From NCBI RefSeq assembly GCF_004006015.1, contig NZ_CP034766.1:2823001-2887000 (forward strand): a stretch of DNA of 64,000 nucleotides, read 5' to 3'. How positions within the stretch are numbered: the stretch's first letter is position 1; every line of letters starts with the position of its first letter. The notes beneath the pieces were generated by a model. That model saw nothing but the letters and a program-made list of their open reading frames with translations, did no database searches and had not been told where the DNA came from. The position numbers were made by a program, and so were the translations under genes. This DNA is from Rhodococcus sp. X156. GTDB taxonomy: Bacteria; Actinomycetota; Actinomycetes; Mycobacteriales; Mycobacteriaceae. This document shows positions 49,503 to 62,162 of the stretch, piece by piece.

Positions 49503-50584
49503 CCACGCCGGCCGGGGAGGCGCTGCGGCTCGCGCCGAAGGTGCTGCTGCACGATCACCTCGACGGTGGCCTGCGCCCGGCCACCGTGCTCGACCTCGCT
49601 CGCGAGGGCGGCTACCGCGACCTGCCCGCCGACGACCCGGCGAGCCTGTCGCGCTGGTTCCGGGAGTCGGCGGACTCCGGGTCGCTGGAGCGGTACCTGG
49701 AGACGTTCACCCACACCGTCGGGGTGATGCAGAGCCGGTCCGCCCTGGTCCGCGTGGCCCGGGAGTGTGCCCTCGACCTGGCCGCCGACGGGGTGGTCTA
49801 CGCCGAGTCCCGCTTCGCCCCCGAGCAGCACATGGAGGACGGCCTGAGCCTGGACGAGGTGGTCCAGGCGGTGCTCGACGGCTTCCGGGCGGGCATGGCC
49901 GAGGCGGCCGAGCTGGGTCACCCCATCCGCATCGGGGTGCTGGTCACCGCGATGCGCCACGCGGCTCGGTCGCGGGAGATCGCCGAGCTGGCCGTGCGCT
50001 TCCGCGACGACGGCGTGGTCGGCTTCGACATCGCCGGCGCCGAGGCGGGCTACCCACCCACCCGTCACCTGGACGCCTTCGAGTACCTGCGCCAGGCCAA
50101 CGCGCACTTCACCATCCACGCCGGCGAGGCCTTCGGGCTGCCGTCGATCCACCAGGCCATCCAGTGGTGCGGCGCCGAGCGGCTCGGCCACGGGGTGCGG
50201 ATCACCGACGACATCACCTTCGCCGAGGACGGCACCGCGCAGCTGGGGCGGCTGGCGTCCTTCGTCCGCGACAAGCGGATCCCGCTGGAGCTGTGCCCGT
50301 CGTCGAACGTGCAGACCGGGGCGGTGGCCTCGCTGGCCGAGCACCCGTTCCGGCTGCTGGCCGACCTGCGCTTCCGCGTGACCGTGAACACCGACAACCG
50401 GCTGATGAGCGACTGCACCATGAGCTCGGAGATGGCCAAGCTGATGGAGACCTTCGGCTACGGCTGGACCGATCTGCAGCGGTTCACCATCAACGCGATG
50501 AAGTCCTCGTTCCTGCCGTTCGACCAACGGCTGGCCCTCATCGATGAGGTGATCAAGCCCGGCTACGCTGTGCTGGTCGGATAG
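49499..50584 (+). CDS. add: Adenosine deaminase
   Basis: 361 residues, TIM-barrel metal-dependent hydrolase. Deaminates adenosine to inosine, which the phosphorylase of this window can then cleave. Zinc ligands and catalytic residues are in [10 protein letters not shown] (HxH), [10 protein letters not shown] (His and Glu), the GHGVRI segment and TVNTDN (Asp). ATG 49499 overlaps the previous stop. Last gene before the sdh operon, separated by 236 bp. Confidence 0.95.
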   Translation: MTTPAGEALRLAPKVLLHDHLDGGLRPATVLDLAREGGYRDLPADDPASLSRWFRESADSGSLERYLETFTHTVGVMQSRSALVRVARECALDLAADGVVYAESRFAPEQHMEDGLSLDEVVQAVLDGFRAGMAEAAELGHPIRIGVLVTAMRHAARSREIAELAVRFRDDGVVGFDIAGAEAGYPPTRHLDAFEYLRQANAHFTIHAGEAFGLPSIHQAIQWCGAERLGHGVRITDDITFAEDGTAQLGRLASFVRDKRIPLELCPSSNVQTGAVASLAEHPFRLLADLRFRVTVNTDNRLMSDCTMSSEMAKLMETFGYGWTDLQRFTINAMKSSFLPFDQRLALIDEVIKPGYAVLVG

Positions 50585-50820
50585 GTCCAGGTCGTCCAGG
50601 CGGTCCTCCCCAACGGATTCGGCCAGAACCGACGGCTGATCTGTCTGGTTTCTCACACCGGCCCAGGCCAGTGTCGCGCAAGTTCACGTCCGGTTTACGA
50701 TTCAGAAACGCACTGCTCTGCTCGACGTGCTCAAGCCTGAGTGCCTGGGTAGCTCGACGGAGGAGGACGGCAGGTGGCCGTCCCGAGCAGTACCTGGCCA
50801 AGTTGGAGGCGTTGCACGCG

Positions 50821-51234
50821 ATGGTAAGCACAATGGCAGCACAGAGTGCCCCGCGCACTCGGTCGCTGTACAAGGGCGACCCAGGAATGTGGTCCTGGGT
50901 CGCACACCGCATCACGGGTGTGGCGACCTTTTTCTTCCTCTTCGTCCACGTTCTCGACACCGCGCTCGTCCGGGTCTCCCCGCACGACTACGACGTCATC
51001 ATCGAGACGTACAAGAACCCCGTGGTCAACCTCATGGAGGTCGGGCTCGTCGGCGCGGTGCTGTACCACGCGCTCAACGGCGTGCGCATCGTCCTGGTGG
51101 ACTTCTGGGAGAAGGGCCCGAAGTTCCAGCGCCTGATGCTCTGGATCATCCTCGCCGTCTGGATCGTCGTGATGATCCCCGGCACCTACTTCATGATGGA
51201 GCGCACCGTGCGTGACCTGTTCGGGGGTGCCTAA
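50821..51234 (+). CDS. sdhC: Succinate dehydrogenase cytochrome b556 subunit SdhC
   Basis: 137 residues, three transmembrane helices (about 31-52, 72-92 and 104-125). GMWSWVAHRITGVATFFFLFVHVLD is the SdhC signature with the Ser/Arg near the quinone site; His residues in FVHVLD and LYHALNG are candidate haem ligands. ATG 50821 has GGAGG 11 nt upstream; ATG 50833 is also in frame. Starts the sdhCDAB operon; TACGAT at 50696-50701 could be its -10. Confidence 0.93.
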   Translation: MVSTMAAQSAPRTRSLYKGDPGMWSWVAHRITGVATFFFLFVHVLDTALVRVSPHDYDVIIETYKNPVVNLMEVGLVGAVLYHALNGVRIVLVDFWEKGPKFQRLMLWIILAVWIVVMIPGTYFMMERTVRDLFGGA

Positions 51235-51236
51235 CC

Positions 51237-51668
51237 ATGGCCGCTACTGACCACAGCACGAGCGTTGCCGCCCCGCGTGCCCCGCACCCCGGCTACAAGC
51301 AGCACCGGCCGGCGAAGACCAACTTCGAGATGTACGGCTGGATCTTCCAGCGCGTGTCCGGCCTGGCCCTGCTGGTGCTGGTCCTGGGCCACCTGCTGAT
51401 CATGAACGTTCTCGACGGCGGCGTGCACCGCATCAACTTCGCCTTCGTCGCCGGCCGCTGGTCCAGCCCCTTCTGGCAGACCTGGGACCTGCTGATGCTC
51501 TGGCTGGCCGAGCTGCACGGCGCCAACGGCCTGCGCATCGTCATCAACGACTACGCCCGCAAGGACTCCACGCGGTTCTGGCTGCAGACGCTGCTCGCAG
51601 TGTCCGTGGTGCTCGTCGTGGTGCTCGGTACGTACGTCATCTTCACCTTCGACCCCAACATCGCCTGA
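51237..51668 (+). CDS. sdhD: Succinate dehydrogenase membrane anchor SdhD
   Basis: 143 residues. Hydrophilic N terminus (about 35 residues) and three transmembrane helices; RVSGLALLVLVLGHLLIMNVLDGG carries the candidate haem His and ELHGANGLRIVINDY is typical of SdhD. Starts 2 nt after the sdhC stop. Anchors SdhAB and passes electrons to quinone. Confidence 0.92.
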   Translation: MAATDHSTSVAAPRAPHPGYKQHRPAKTNFEMYGWIFQRVSGLALLVLVLGHLLIMNVLDGGVHRINFAFVAGRWSSPFWQTWDLLMLWLAELHGANGLRIVINDYARKDSTRFWLQTLLAVSVVLVVVLGTYVIFTFDPNIA

Positions 51669-51738
51669 GGCGTGTGTTGCTTCACGCCGCCGGGACACGT
51701 CGCGCCGGCCCGATCTACAGCCAGGAGCTGAGCTGCTG

Positions 51739-53490
51739 ATGCAGGAACACACTTACGACGTGGTCATCGTGGGCGCCGGCGGTGCCGGTATGCGCGCGGC
51801 CATCGAGTCGGGCCAGCGGGCACGCACCGCGGTCCTCACCAAGCTCTACCCCACCCGGTCCCACACCGGCGCGGCCCAGGGCGGCATGTGTGCCGCCCTG
51901 GCCAACGTCGAGGAGGACAACTGGGAGTGGCACACCTTTGACACCGTCAAGGGTGGCGACTACCTGGTGGACCAGGACGCCGCGGAGATCATGGCCAAGG
52001 AGGCCATCGACGCGGTGCTCGACCTGGAGAAGATGGGGCTGCCGTTCAACCGCACCCCCGAGGGCAAGATCGACCAGCGCCGCTTCGGTGGGCACACCCG
52101 CGACCACGGCAAGTCCGCGGTCCGCCGGGCCTGCTACGCCGCCGACCGCACCGGTCACATGATCCTGCAGACCCTCTACCAGCAGTGCGTCAAGCACGAG
52201 GTGGAGTTCTACAACGAGTTCTACGTCCTCGACATGTGTCTCACCGACACCCCCGAGGGCAAGGTCTGCACCGGCGTCATCGCCTACGAGCTGGCCACCG
52301 GCGAGCTGCACATCTTCTCCGCCAAGTCGGTCATCTTCGCCACCGGCGGCGCGGGCAAGATCTACAAGACCAGCTCCAACGCCCACACCCTCACCGGTGA
52401 CGGCCTGGGCATCGTCTTCCGCAAGGGCCTGCCGCTGGAGGACATGGAGTTCTTCCAGTTCCACCCGACCGGCCTGGCCGGCCTCGGCATCCTCATCTCC
52501 GAGGCCGTGCGTGGTGAGGGCGGCATCCTGCGCAACGCCGACGGTGAGCGCTTCATGGAGCGCTACGCCCCCACCATCAAGGACCTGGCGCCCCGCGACA
52601 TCGTGGCCCGCTCCATCGTCCTGGAGGTCCGCGAGGGCCGGGGCTGCGGACCGGACAAGGACTACGTGGTCCTGGACGTCACCCACCTCGGTGCCGACGT
52701 CCTCGAGGCCAAGCTGCCCGACATCACCGAGTTCTCCCGCACCTACCTCGGCGTCGACCCCGTCGTCGAGCCGGTGCCGGTGTTCCCCACCTGCCACTAC
52801 GTCATGGGCGGCATCCCCACCAACGTTCGCGGTGAGGTCCTCGCGGACAACACCACGGTGGTCAAGGGCCTCTACGCCGCTGGTGAGTGCGCGTGCGTGT
52901 CGGTGCACGGCTCCAACCGCCTGGGCACCAACTCGCTGCTGGACATCAACGTCTTCGGTCGCCGCGCCGGCATCGCCGCCGCGGAGTACGCCAACGGCAC
53001 GGTGCACACCGAGCTGCCCGAGGCGCCGTCGAAGATGGTCGAGGACTGGATGGCCCTCATCCTCTCCGAGCACGGTGACGAGCGGGTGGCCGACATCCGC
53101 ATCGAGCTGCAGGCCTCGATGGACAGCAACGCCTCGGTGTACCGCACCGAGGAGTCGCTGAAGGAGGCGCTGGCCGACATCCGCAGGCTCAAGGAGCGCT
53201 ACTCGCGGATCACGGTGCAGGACAAGGGCAAGCGGTACAACACCGACCTGCTCGAGGCGGTCGAGCTCGGCTTCCTGCTGGAGCTCGCCGAGATCACCGT
53301 GGTGGGCGCGCTCGCCCGCAAGGAGACCCGCGGCGGCCACGCTCGCGAGGACTACCAGGAGCGCGACGACGTGAACTTCATGCGTCACACCATGGCGTAC
53401 AAGCTGGGCGACGACCTCATCTCCGACATTCGCCTGGACTACAAGCCGGTCGTGCAGACCCGCTACGAGCCGATGGAGCGTAAGTACTGA
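51739..53490 (+). CDS. sdhA: Succinate dehydrogenase flavoprotein SdhA
   Basis: 583 residues. Oxidises succinate to fumarate with covalent FAD on His42 (TRSHTGAAQGG). N-terminal DVVIVGAGGAGMRA binds FAD; the active-site segment GGIPTNVRGEVL and the FGRRAGIAAAEYA region are intact. 70 bp after sdhD. Stop and next start share TGATG. Confidence 0.97.
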   Translation: MQEHTYDVVIVGAGGAGMRAAIESGQRARTAVLTKLYPTRSHTGAAQGGMCAALANVEEDNWEWHTFDTVKGGDYLVDQDAAEIMAKEAIDAVLDLEKMGLPFNRTPEGKIDQRRFGGHTRDHGKSAVRRACYAADRTGHMILQTLYQQCVKHEVEFYNEFYVLDMCLTDTPEGKVCTGVIAYELATGELHIFSAKSVIFATGGAGKIYKTSSNAHTLTGDGLGIVFRKGLPLEDMEFFQFHPTGLAGLGILISEAVRGEGGILRNADGERFMERYAPTIKDLAPRDIVARSIVLEVREGRGCGPDKDYVVLDVTHLGADVLEAKLPDITEFSRTYLGVDPVVEPVPVFPTCHYVMGGIPTNVRGEVLADNTTVVKGLYAAGECACVSVHGSNRLGTNSLLDINVFGRRAGIAAAEYANGTVHTELPEAPSKMVEDWMALILSEHGDERVADIRIELQASMDSNASVYRTEESLKEALADIRRLKERYSRITVQDKGKRYNTDLLEAVELGFLLELAEITVVGALARKETRGGHAREDYQERDDVNFMRHTMAYKLGDDLISDIRLDYKPVVQTRYEPMERKY

Positions 53491-54278
53491 TGGCTGCCAC
53501 TGCAGAGAAGACTCACACGCAGCAGAGCTCCGGCCCCAAGCCGCCGCCCGTCTCCGAGGGCTCGACGATGGTGACGGTGAAGATCCGTCGCTTCGACGCC
53601 GACGCTCCCGACGACGCCCGCTGGGACAGCTTCCAGGTCCCTGCGCAGCGCACCGACCGGGTGCTCAACCTGCTGCACTACATCAAGTGGTACCTGGACG
53701 GGACGCTCACCTTCCGGCGTTCCTGTGCCCACGGTGTCTGCGGCTCCGACGCGGTGCGCATCAACGGCGTCAACCGCCTCGCCTGCAAGGTCCTGCTGCG
53801 GGACATGCTGGAGAAGGACGGCAAGGACACCACCATCACCATCGAGCCCATCCGCGGCCTGCCCGTGGAGAAGGACCTCGTGGTGGACATGGAGCCGTTC
53901 TTCGCGGCCTACCGCGCGGTCAAGCCGTTCCTCATCACCACCGGGAACGAGCCCACCCGCGAGCGCTACCAGTCGGCGGCTGACCGGGCCCGCTTCGACG
54001 ACACCACCAAGTGCATCCTGTGCGCGGCGTGCACCACGTCGTGCCCGGTGTACTGGTCCGACGGCAGCTACTTCGGCCCTGCCGCCATCGTCAACGCGCA
54101 CCGGTTCATCTTCGACAGCCGCGACGAGGGCTCCTCCGAGCGCCTGGAGATCCTCAACGACGTCGACGGGGTGTGGCGCTGCCGCACCACCTTCAACTGC
54201 ACCGACGCCTGCCCCCGTGGCATCCAGGTCACCAAGGCCATCCAGGAGGTCAAGCGGGCCCTGCTCTTCGCCCGCTGA
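53490..54278 (+). CDS. sdhB: Succinate dehydrogenase iron-sulfur subunit SdhB
   Basis: 262 residues. Three clusters are visible: [2Fe-2S] at Cys79, Cys84 and Cys99 with Asp87 in CGSD as in E. coli; [4Fe-4S] in CILCAACTTSCP; and [3Fe-4S] with CTDACPRGI. Relays electrons from SdhA to the membrane quinone site. The first 25 residues are a Lys/Thr/Pro-rich extension. Followed by a strong terminator. Confidence 0.97.
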   Translation: MAATAEKTHTQQSSGPKPPPVSEGSTMVTVKIRRFDADAPDDARWDSFQVPAQRTDRVLNLLHYIKWYLDGTLTFRRSCAHGVCGSDAVRINGVNRLACKVLLRDMLEKDGKDTTITIEPIRGLPVEKDLVVDMEPFFAAYRAVKPFLITTGNEPTRERYQSAADRARFDDTTKCILCAACTTSCPVYWSDGSYFGPAAIVNAHRFIFDSRDEGSSERLEILNDVDGVWRCRTTFNCTDACPRGIQVTKAIQEVKRALLFAR

Positions 54279-54296
54279 CACCCCTCAGCGCCACCC

Positions 54297-54337
54297 AGGA
54301 CCGCCCTGCTCCCCCGCCCGGGGAGCAGGGCGGTCCT
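54297..54337. terminator. Hairpin terminator after sdhB
   Basis: Perfect 18-bp stem (54297-54314 with 54320-54337), 5-nt loop CGCCC, then GTCT. It lies between convergent sdhB and the SCO4848-type gene and may serve both. Confidence 0.9.
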
Positions 54338-54355
54338 GTCTCGTGTGCGGGCTCC

Positions 54356-54637
54356 TCAGCGCCCGGCAGGGACCTGCGGGGCCTCGACCGAGGCGGCGGT
54401 GCGCCGGGCGGCGAGCAGGCCCCGGATGCCGAGCACCCCGATGGCGGTCCCCAGCACCAGCGACGTCGCCACCAGCAGCGCGTGCACGACGAAGAACGGG
54501 GTGGCGCCGCCGCCCAGCTCGGCGGCGGTGAAGGAGCGCTCGTCGGCCCAGATGTTGCGCAGGAAGCTGGGCCAGATGAACCAGCTCCAGACGCCGAACG
54601 CGAGCAGGAACAACGACCATCCACGAGTGAGCCTCAT
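54356..54637 (-). CDS. SCO4848-family small membrane protein
   Basis: 93 residues with two transmembrane segments (about 7-24 and 45-72). MRLTRGWSLFLLAFGVWSW and FLRNIWADERSF resemble the SCO4848 family of actinobacteria. Function unknown. ATG 54637 is the start that fits the family; a longer upstream frame enters the YihY gene. Confidence 0.78.
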   Translation of the reverse strand: MRLTRGWSLFLLAFGVWSWFIWPSFLRNIWADERSFTAAELGGGATPFFVVHALLVATSLVLGTAIGVLGIRGLLAARRTAASVEAPQVPAGR

Positions 54638-54665
54638 GGGCCCATTGTCCCAGCGCGAGCTCGGC

Positions 54666-55700
54666 TCAGCGGCGGCGGCCCAGCAGGGTGGCCAGCGCCG
54701 CACCCACGCCCACCAGCAGCACGCCCAGGCCCACCCCGGGGCCCCGGCGCACCTGCACCTGGGGGGCGATCACGGCGGGTCCGGGCACCGGCGTGGTGGC
54801 CAGCAGCACCTGGTTCTCCCGGGCGGTGGCCGCCCAGGCGGTGGCGAAGAGCACCAGCCGCGAGGTGACGTAGAAGAAGACCAGGATGCCGATGATCGGG
54901 CCGAAGGTGACACCGGCCGGCCCTCCCGTGACCTGCTGCAGGTAGAACACCCCCACCTGCTTGAACACCTCGAACGCCACCGCCGCCAGCAGGGCCGCCC
55001 GGATCGCGCTGCGCCAGGTGACCGGCTCGCGCGGCAGCCGGGCGATCACCCAGACGAACACCCCCCACGTCGCAGCCACGGACAGCACGATGGCCAGCAG
55101 CGCGGTGAGCAGGAAGATCCCCGGCGCGTCCTCCACCCCGAGCAGGCGCAGCACCACGGCGTAGCCGCCACCGCCCAGCGCCGACAGGCTCAGCGACACC
55201 ACCAGCGCCAGACCCAGGCCCACCAGCGCGCCCAGGTCACCGACCTTGGTGCGCGCGAACGACTGCCGGTCGTGCTGGGTGTCCCACTGCTCGGTGAGCG
55301 CCTCGCGCAGGTTGGCCATCCAGCCCAGCCCCGCGTACAGCGCACCGAGCAGGCCGATCACCCCCACGGCGCCGCGGGAGGCCAGTGACTTGGTGATCAG
55401 CTCGTTGATGGTGGCGCCCAGCGAGCCGGGCACGCTGCGGGTGATCGACTCCTGCAGCTCCACCAGCAGGTCGGGGCGGTCGGCCAGGACGAAGGCAGCC
55501 ACCGCGAAGCCGACCATGGCCAGCGGGAACAGGGCCAGCACGCTGAAGTAGGTGATGGCCGCGGCGTAGAAGTCACCCTTCTGCGCCTTGTACCGCAGCC
55601 CCGTGCGCACCGCGTGGTCCAGCCAGGGCCGGTCCTGCCGCTCGCGCTGCAGCCGGGCCACCAGCGCGCCCTGCCGCCCCGCTCCCCCCTCGGTGGCCAC
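54666..55700 (-). CDS. YihY/BrkB family membrane protein
   Basis: 344 residues, about six transmembrane helices. AQKGDFYAAAITYFSVLALFPL near residue 39 and TWRSAIRAALLAAVAFEVFKQ are typical of YihY/virulence factor BrkB proteins, despite the old RNase BN name. Role unknown, perhaps transport. It lies 3 nt downstream of trpS (stop 55704), as in M. tuberculosis, so the two are probably cotranscribed. GTG or ATG at 55700. Confidence 0.88.
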   Translation of the reverse strand: MATEGGAGRQGALVARLQRERQDRPWLDHAVRTGLRYKAQKGDFYAAAITYFSVLALFPLAMVGFAVAAFVLADRPDLLVELQESITRSVPGSLGATINELITKSLASRGAVGVIGLLGALYAGLGWMANLREALTEQWDTQHDRQSFARTKVGDLGALVGLGLALVVSLSLSALGGGGYAVVLRLLGVEDAPGIFLLTALLAIVLSVAATWGVFVWVIARLPREPVTWRSAIRAALLAAVAFEVFKQVGVFYLQQVTGGPAGVTFGPIIGILVFFYVTSRLVLFATAWAATARENQVLLATTPVPGPAVIAPQVQVRRGPGVGLGVLLVGVGAALATLLGRRR

Positions 55701-55703
55701 TGC

Positions 55704-57628
<1,925 letters not shown>

Positions 57629-57968
57629 TGGAGGCAGCGTAGTGCTGGCGGGTGGCCGGCTCGACGCTGGGCTGGCGGCGCCGGGGCAGCGGCTCGCCGG
57701 TCAGCTCGGCCACTCGGTCGCGCAGCTCGTCGTTCTCCTGCACCAGGCGGGACAGCTCCAGCCGGTGCTGGGCCCGCAGCTGGAGCAGCTGCTCGTAGAC
57801 GTGGTCGAGGAAGGCGTCCACCTCATGCTCGTGGTAGCCCCGCTGGCCCCACGGGGCGCGGTCGAAGGTGACGTCGCGAACCTCGTCCGGAGTCAGACCC
57901 ATCGTGGGCGCCTCTCTGTGGGTGGGACAGTGCCTGGTGCGAGGAGAAGTGGTGCGGGAGGCCATGGT

Positions 57969-58021
57969 GACACGACCGCGGCCCGGCCACGCCAGAGGCG
58001 GGACCGGGCCGCGGTCGTGTC
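57969..58021 (-). terminator. Hairpin terminator after icd
   Basis: Perfect 18-bp stem (57969-57986 with 58004-58021) and a 17-nt loop, 21 bp beyond the icd stop. Confidence 0.88.
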
Positions 58022-58042
58022 AGCCGCGCAGGTAGCCGGAGG

Positions 58043-59263
58043 CTACTTCTGCATCGCGGCGCTGAGGTTCTCGTCCAGCGCGGCGAGGAACTTCTCGGTG
58101 GACAGGTACGGCGCGTCCTTGGAGATGAGCAGCGCCAGGTCCTTGGTCATCTTGCCGCTCTCGACGGTCTCGACGCAGACGCGCTCGAGGGTCTCGGCGA
58201 ACTGGGTGACCTCGGGGGTGTTGTCCAGCTTGCCGCGGTGCTTGAGGCCACCGGTCCAGGCGAAGATCGACGCGATCGGGTTGGTCGAGGTCTCCTTGCC
58301 GGCCTGGTGCTGGCGGTAGTGCCGGGTGACGGTGCCGTGCGCGGCCTCCGCCTCGACGGTCTTGCCGTCCGGGGTCATCAGCACCGAGGTCATCAGGCCG
58401 AGCGAGCCGAAGCCCTGGGCCACGGTGTCCGACTGCACGTCACCGTCGTAGTTCTTGCAGGCCCAGACGTAGCCGCCCTCCCACTTCATCGCGGCGGCGA
58501 CCATGTCGTCGATCAGGCGGTGCTCGTAGGTGAGCCCGGCCTTGTCGAAGTCAGCCTTGAACTCGTCCTCGTAGATGCGCTGGAAGATGTCCTTGAACGC
58601 ACCGTCGTAGGCCTTGAGGATGGTGTTCTTGGTGGAGAGGTACACGGGGTAGTTCCGCTGCAGGCCATAGGACAGCGAGGCCCGCGCGAAGTCCTCGATG
58701 GACTTGGTGAAGTTGTACATGCCCATGACGACGCCGCCGTCCTCGGGCATCTGCACCACCTCGTGCTCGATCGGCTCGGAGCCGTCGGAGGGGGTGTAGG
58801 TGATGGTGACGGTGCCGGGCCCGGGGACCTTGAAGTTGGTCGACTTGTACTGGTCGCCGTGGGCGTGGCGGCCGATGATGATCGGCTTGGTCCAGCCCGG
58901 GACCAGGCGCGGCACGTTGCTGCAGATGATCGGCTCACGGAAGACCACGCCGCCGAGGATGTTGCGGATGGTGCCGTTGGGCGAGACCCACATCTTCTTC
59001 AGGCCGAACTCCTCCACCCGTGCCTCGTCGGGGGTGATGGTGGCGCACTTGACGCCGACGCCGTGCTTCTTGATGGCGTTGGCCGCGTCCACGGTCACCT
59101 GGTCGTCCGTGGCGTCCCGGTGCTCGATGCCCAGGTCGTAGTACTCCAGGTCGATGTCCAGGTACGGGTGGATCAGCTTGTCCTTGATGAACTGCCAGAT
59201 GATGCGGGTCATCTCGTCGCCGTCGAGCTCGACGACGGTGCCCTGAACCTTGATCTTGCTCAT
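58043..59263 (-). CDS. icd: NADP-dependent isocitrate dehydrogenase
   Basis: 406 residues, the homodimeric eukaryote-like type (Icd1 of mycobacteria). Makes 2-oxoglutarate from isocitrate. [13 protein letters not shown] at the N terminus, [24 protein letters not shown] (metal Asp) and [13 protein letters not shown] with [13 protein letters not shown] are typical. ATG 59263. Divergent from mdh across 267 bp. Confidence 0.96.
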   Translation of the reverse strand: MSKIKVQGTVVELDGDEMTRIIWQFIKDKLIHPYLDIDLEYYDLGIEHRDATDDQVTVDAANAIKKHGVGVKCATITPDEARVEEFGLKKMWVSPNGTIRNILGGVVFREPIICSNVPRLVPGWTKPIIIGRHAHGDQYKSTNFKVPGPGTVTITYTPSDGSEPIEHEVVQMPEDGGVVMGMYNFTKSIEDFARASLSYGLQRNYPVYLSTKNTILKAYDGAFKDIFQRIYEDEFKADFDKAGLTYEHRLIDDMVAAAMKWEGGYVWACKNYDGDVQSDTVAQGFGSLGLMTSVLMTPDGKTVEAEAAHGTVTRHYRQHQAGKETSTNPIASIFAWTGGLKHRGKLDNTPEVTQFAETLERVCVETVESGKMTKDLALLISKDAPYLSTEKFLAALDENLSAAMQK

Positions 59264-59512
59264 GCGGTGGGTCTCTCCTCTCGCTCCTCGCCGGGCCTCA
59301 CGCACCTGTGCGATTGACGTGACCCAAGCAAGACGAGCGTACTGGTACGGGGGCTGACACGGTCCGTGAGCCTCAGCAGGCACGCTACTGCGCCGGCCCT
59401 GCTCAGGCAGCGCGACCCTGGTGGTCACGATCACCGTTGGTCCTCCGCAGTTGCTAGCGTCGAGCCCTGCCCGCCATCGGTGTGCCAGAGCGTTCCTCGC
59501 CCTCGGCGCTGA

Positions 59513-60523
<1,011 letters not shown>

Positions 60524-60544
60524 GCCCCGCCCACCCCACACCTG

Positions 60545-60574
60545 TTACGCGCGAGACGACGGCTCCGCTAACAT
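60545..60574 (+). promoter_or_regulatory. Putative promoter of the metZ-metX operon
   Basis: TTACGC (60545-60550) and TAACAT (60569-60574), 18-bp spacer. The transcript would begin close to 60581, just where the SAM-IV aptamer begins. Confidence 0.5.
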
Positions 60575-60579
60575 CTCTG

Positions 60580-60705
60580 CCAGGTCATGAGTGCCAGCGC
60601 GTAGCCCCGGCTTGCTGGACGGCAACCCTCCAACCGCGGTGGGGTGCCCCGGGTGATGACCGGGTCGATCGGAGCAACGTCCGGTCGTCAAGCGCGGGCC
60701 CGTCG
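60580..60705 (+). ncRNA. SAM-IV riboswitch
   Basis: GGTCATGAGTGCCAGCG opens the aptamer and GGGTGATGACC closes the core helix (GGTCA 60583-60587 with TGACC 60657-60661). Between them lie GGCTTGCTGG, the conserved GGCAACCCTCC and GGTGGGGTGCCCC. A GATCGGA/TCCGGTC hairpin (60667-60686) and CAAGCGCGGGCC follow. This is the SAM-IV consensus as I know it from upstream of M. tuberculosis metC. SAM binding should lower expression of metZ-metX. TCCGGTC can pair alternatively with ACGACTGG at 60707-60714, giving a possible switch. Confidence 0.94.
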
Positions 60706-60739
60706 CACGACTGGCCCCCCGTCTGTCGGAGGTCTCGCC

Positions 60740-60757
60740 ATGTGTAGCGACTGTTGA
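60740..60757 (+). CDS. Five-residue cysteine-containing upstream open frame (MCSDC)
   Basis: ATG TGT AGC GAC TGT TGA. GGAGG (60728-60732) lies 7 nt before the ATG, an ideal Shine-Dalgarno, and two of five codons are Cys. It sits 94 nt before metZ, after the SAM-IV aptamer. It could be a leader peptide whose translation senses Cys-tRNA; see findings. Translation is not proven. Confidence 0.5.
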   Translation: MCSDC

Positions 60758-60774
60758 CCACCCAGGAGATCGCC

Positions 60775-60792
60775 CGCGGCCCGCTGGCCGCG
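60775..60792 (+). promoter_or_regulatory. Hairpin in the metZ leader
   Basis: CGCGGCC-CGCT-GGCCGCG, a perfect 7-bp GC stem with a 4-nt loop, 17 nt after the stop of the small open frame and 59 nt before metZ. No T-run follows, so an attenuator role would be Rho- or translation-based. Confidence 0.45.
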
Positions 60793-60851
60793 CATCCCTT
60801 CCCCCACCGGGCGTGGACGACGCCCGCACCTTCTTGGAGCTGACTGACCCG

Positions 60852-62162
60852 ATGAGCGACCCCACGACTTCCGATCCCGCTGCTTCCTGGAGCTTCGAGA
60901 CCAAGCAGATCCACGCGGGCCAGGCCCCCGACCCCACCACCGGGGCCGTCGCGCTGCCGATCTACCAGACCACCGCCTACGCCTTCCGCGACACCGACCA
61001 CGCGGCGGCGCTGTTCGCCCTGGCCGAGCCGGGCAACATCTACAGCCGCATCATGAACCCCACCAACGACGTGGTGGAGCAGCGGCTGGCCGCCCTCGAG
61101 GGCGGTGTGGCCGCGCTGCTCGTGGCCTCCGGCCAGGCCGCCACCACCTACGCGCTGCTCAACGTCGCCGAGTCCGGTGACCACGTGGTGGCCAGCCCGA
61201 GCCTCTACGGCGGCACCTACAACCTGTTCACCCAGACGCTGCCCAAGCTCGGCGTGCAGGTGTCCTTCGTCAGCGACCCGGACGACCTCGAGGAGTGGCG
61301 GGCCGCCATCCAGCCCAACACCAAGGCGTTCTTCGGCGAGACCATCGCCAACCCGCGCAACGACGTCCTCGACGTCCCCGGCGTGGCCGAGGTCGCCCAC
61401 GCCGCGGGCATCCCGCTGATCGTGGACAACACCGTCGCCACCCCGTTCCTGATCCAGCCGCTGGCCCTGGGCGCCGACGTGGTGGTGCACTCGGCCACCA
61501 AGTACCTGGGCGGCACCGGCACCACCATCGCCGGCGCGGTCGTGGACGGCGGCACGTTCGACTGGACCAGCGGCCGCTTCCCCGGCTTCACCACCCCCGA
61601 CCCCAGCTACAACGGCGTGGTCTTCGCCGACCTGGGCGCCCCGGCCTACGCGCTGAAGATGCGCGTGCAGCTGCTGCGCGACATGGGTGCAGCGCTGTCG
61701 CCGTTCAACGCCTGGCTGATCAACCAGGGCCTGCAGACGCTGAGCCTGCGCATGGAGCGGCACGTGGCCAACGCCCAGCAGGTGGCCGAGTTCCTCTCCG
61801 CCCGCGAGGACGTGGAGTCGGTGGCCTACGCCGGCCTGCCCAGCTCACCGTGGTTCGACCGTGCCCAGAAGCTGCTGCCCAAGGGTGCCGGCGCGGTGCT
61901 GGCCTTCGAGATCGCCGGTGGCGTGGAGGCGGGCAAGCGCTTCGTCAACGCGCTGCAGCTGCACAGCCACGTGGCCAACATCGGCGACGTCCGCTCGCTG
62001 GTCATCCACCCGGCCTCCACCACGCACGCCCAGCTCTCCCCGGAGGAGCAGCTCTCCGCAGGCGTCACGCCGGGCCTGGTGCGCCTGGCGGTCGGCATCG
62101 AAGGTATCGAGGACATCCTGGGTGACCTGCGGACCGGGTTCGAAGCAGCAGCACAGGCGTGA
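60852..62162 (+). CDS. metZ: O-acetylhomoserine sulfhydrylase / aminocarboxypropyltransferase
   Basis: 436 residues, PLP enzyme of the Cys/Met metabolism family. Joins O-acetylhomoserine (from MetX) with sulfide or a thiol to make homocysteine. PLP Lys217 lies in [25 protein letters not shown] and [20 protein letters not shown] match. Very like M. tuberculosis MetC (Rv3340), which is under SAM-IV control too. ATG 60852 has GGAG upstream and matches the family start; an earlier in-frame ATG at 60813 is less likely. Overlaps metX by GTGA. Confidence 0.93.
   Translation: MSDPTTSDPAASWSFETKQIHAGQAPDPTTGAVALPIYQTTAYAFRDTDHAAALFALAEPGNIYSRIMNPTNDVVEQRLAALEGGVAALLVASGQAATTYALLNVAESGDHVVASPSLYGGTYNLFTQTLPKLGVQVSFVSDPDDLEEWRAAIQPNTKAFFGETIANPRNDVLDVPGVAEVAHAAGIPLIVDNTVATPFLIQPLALGADVVVHSATKYLGGTGTTIAGAVVDGGTFDWTSGRFPGFTTPDPSYNGVVFADLGAPAYALKMRVQLLRDMGAALSPFNAWLINQGLQTLSLRMERHVANAQQVAEFLSAREDVESVAYAGLPSSPWFDRAQKLLPKGAGAVLAFEIAGGVEAGKRFVNALQLHSHVANIGDVRSLVIHPASTTHAQLSPEEQLSAGVTPGLVRLAVGIEGIEDILGDLRTGFEAAAQA

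Noticed and set aside
59313-59345. TTGACG as the -35 of an mdh or icd promoter
   Set aside because: No TAnnnT hexamer at 16-19 bp spacing on the plus strand.
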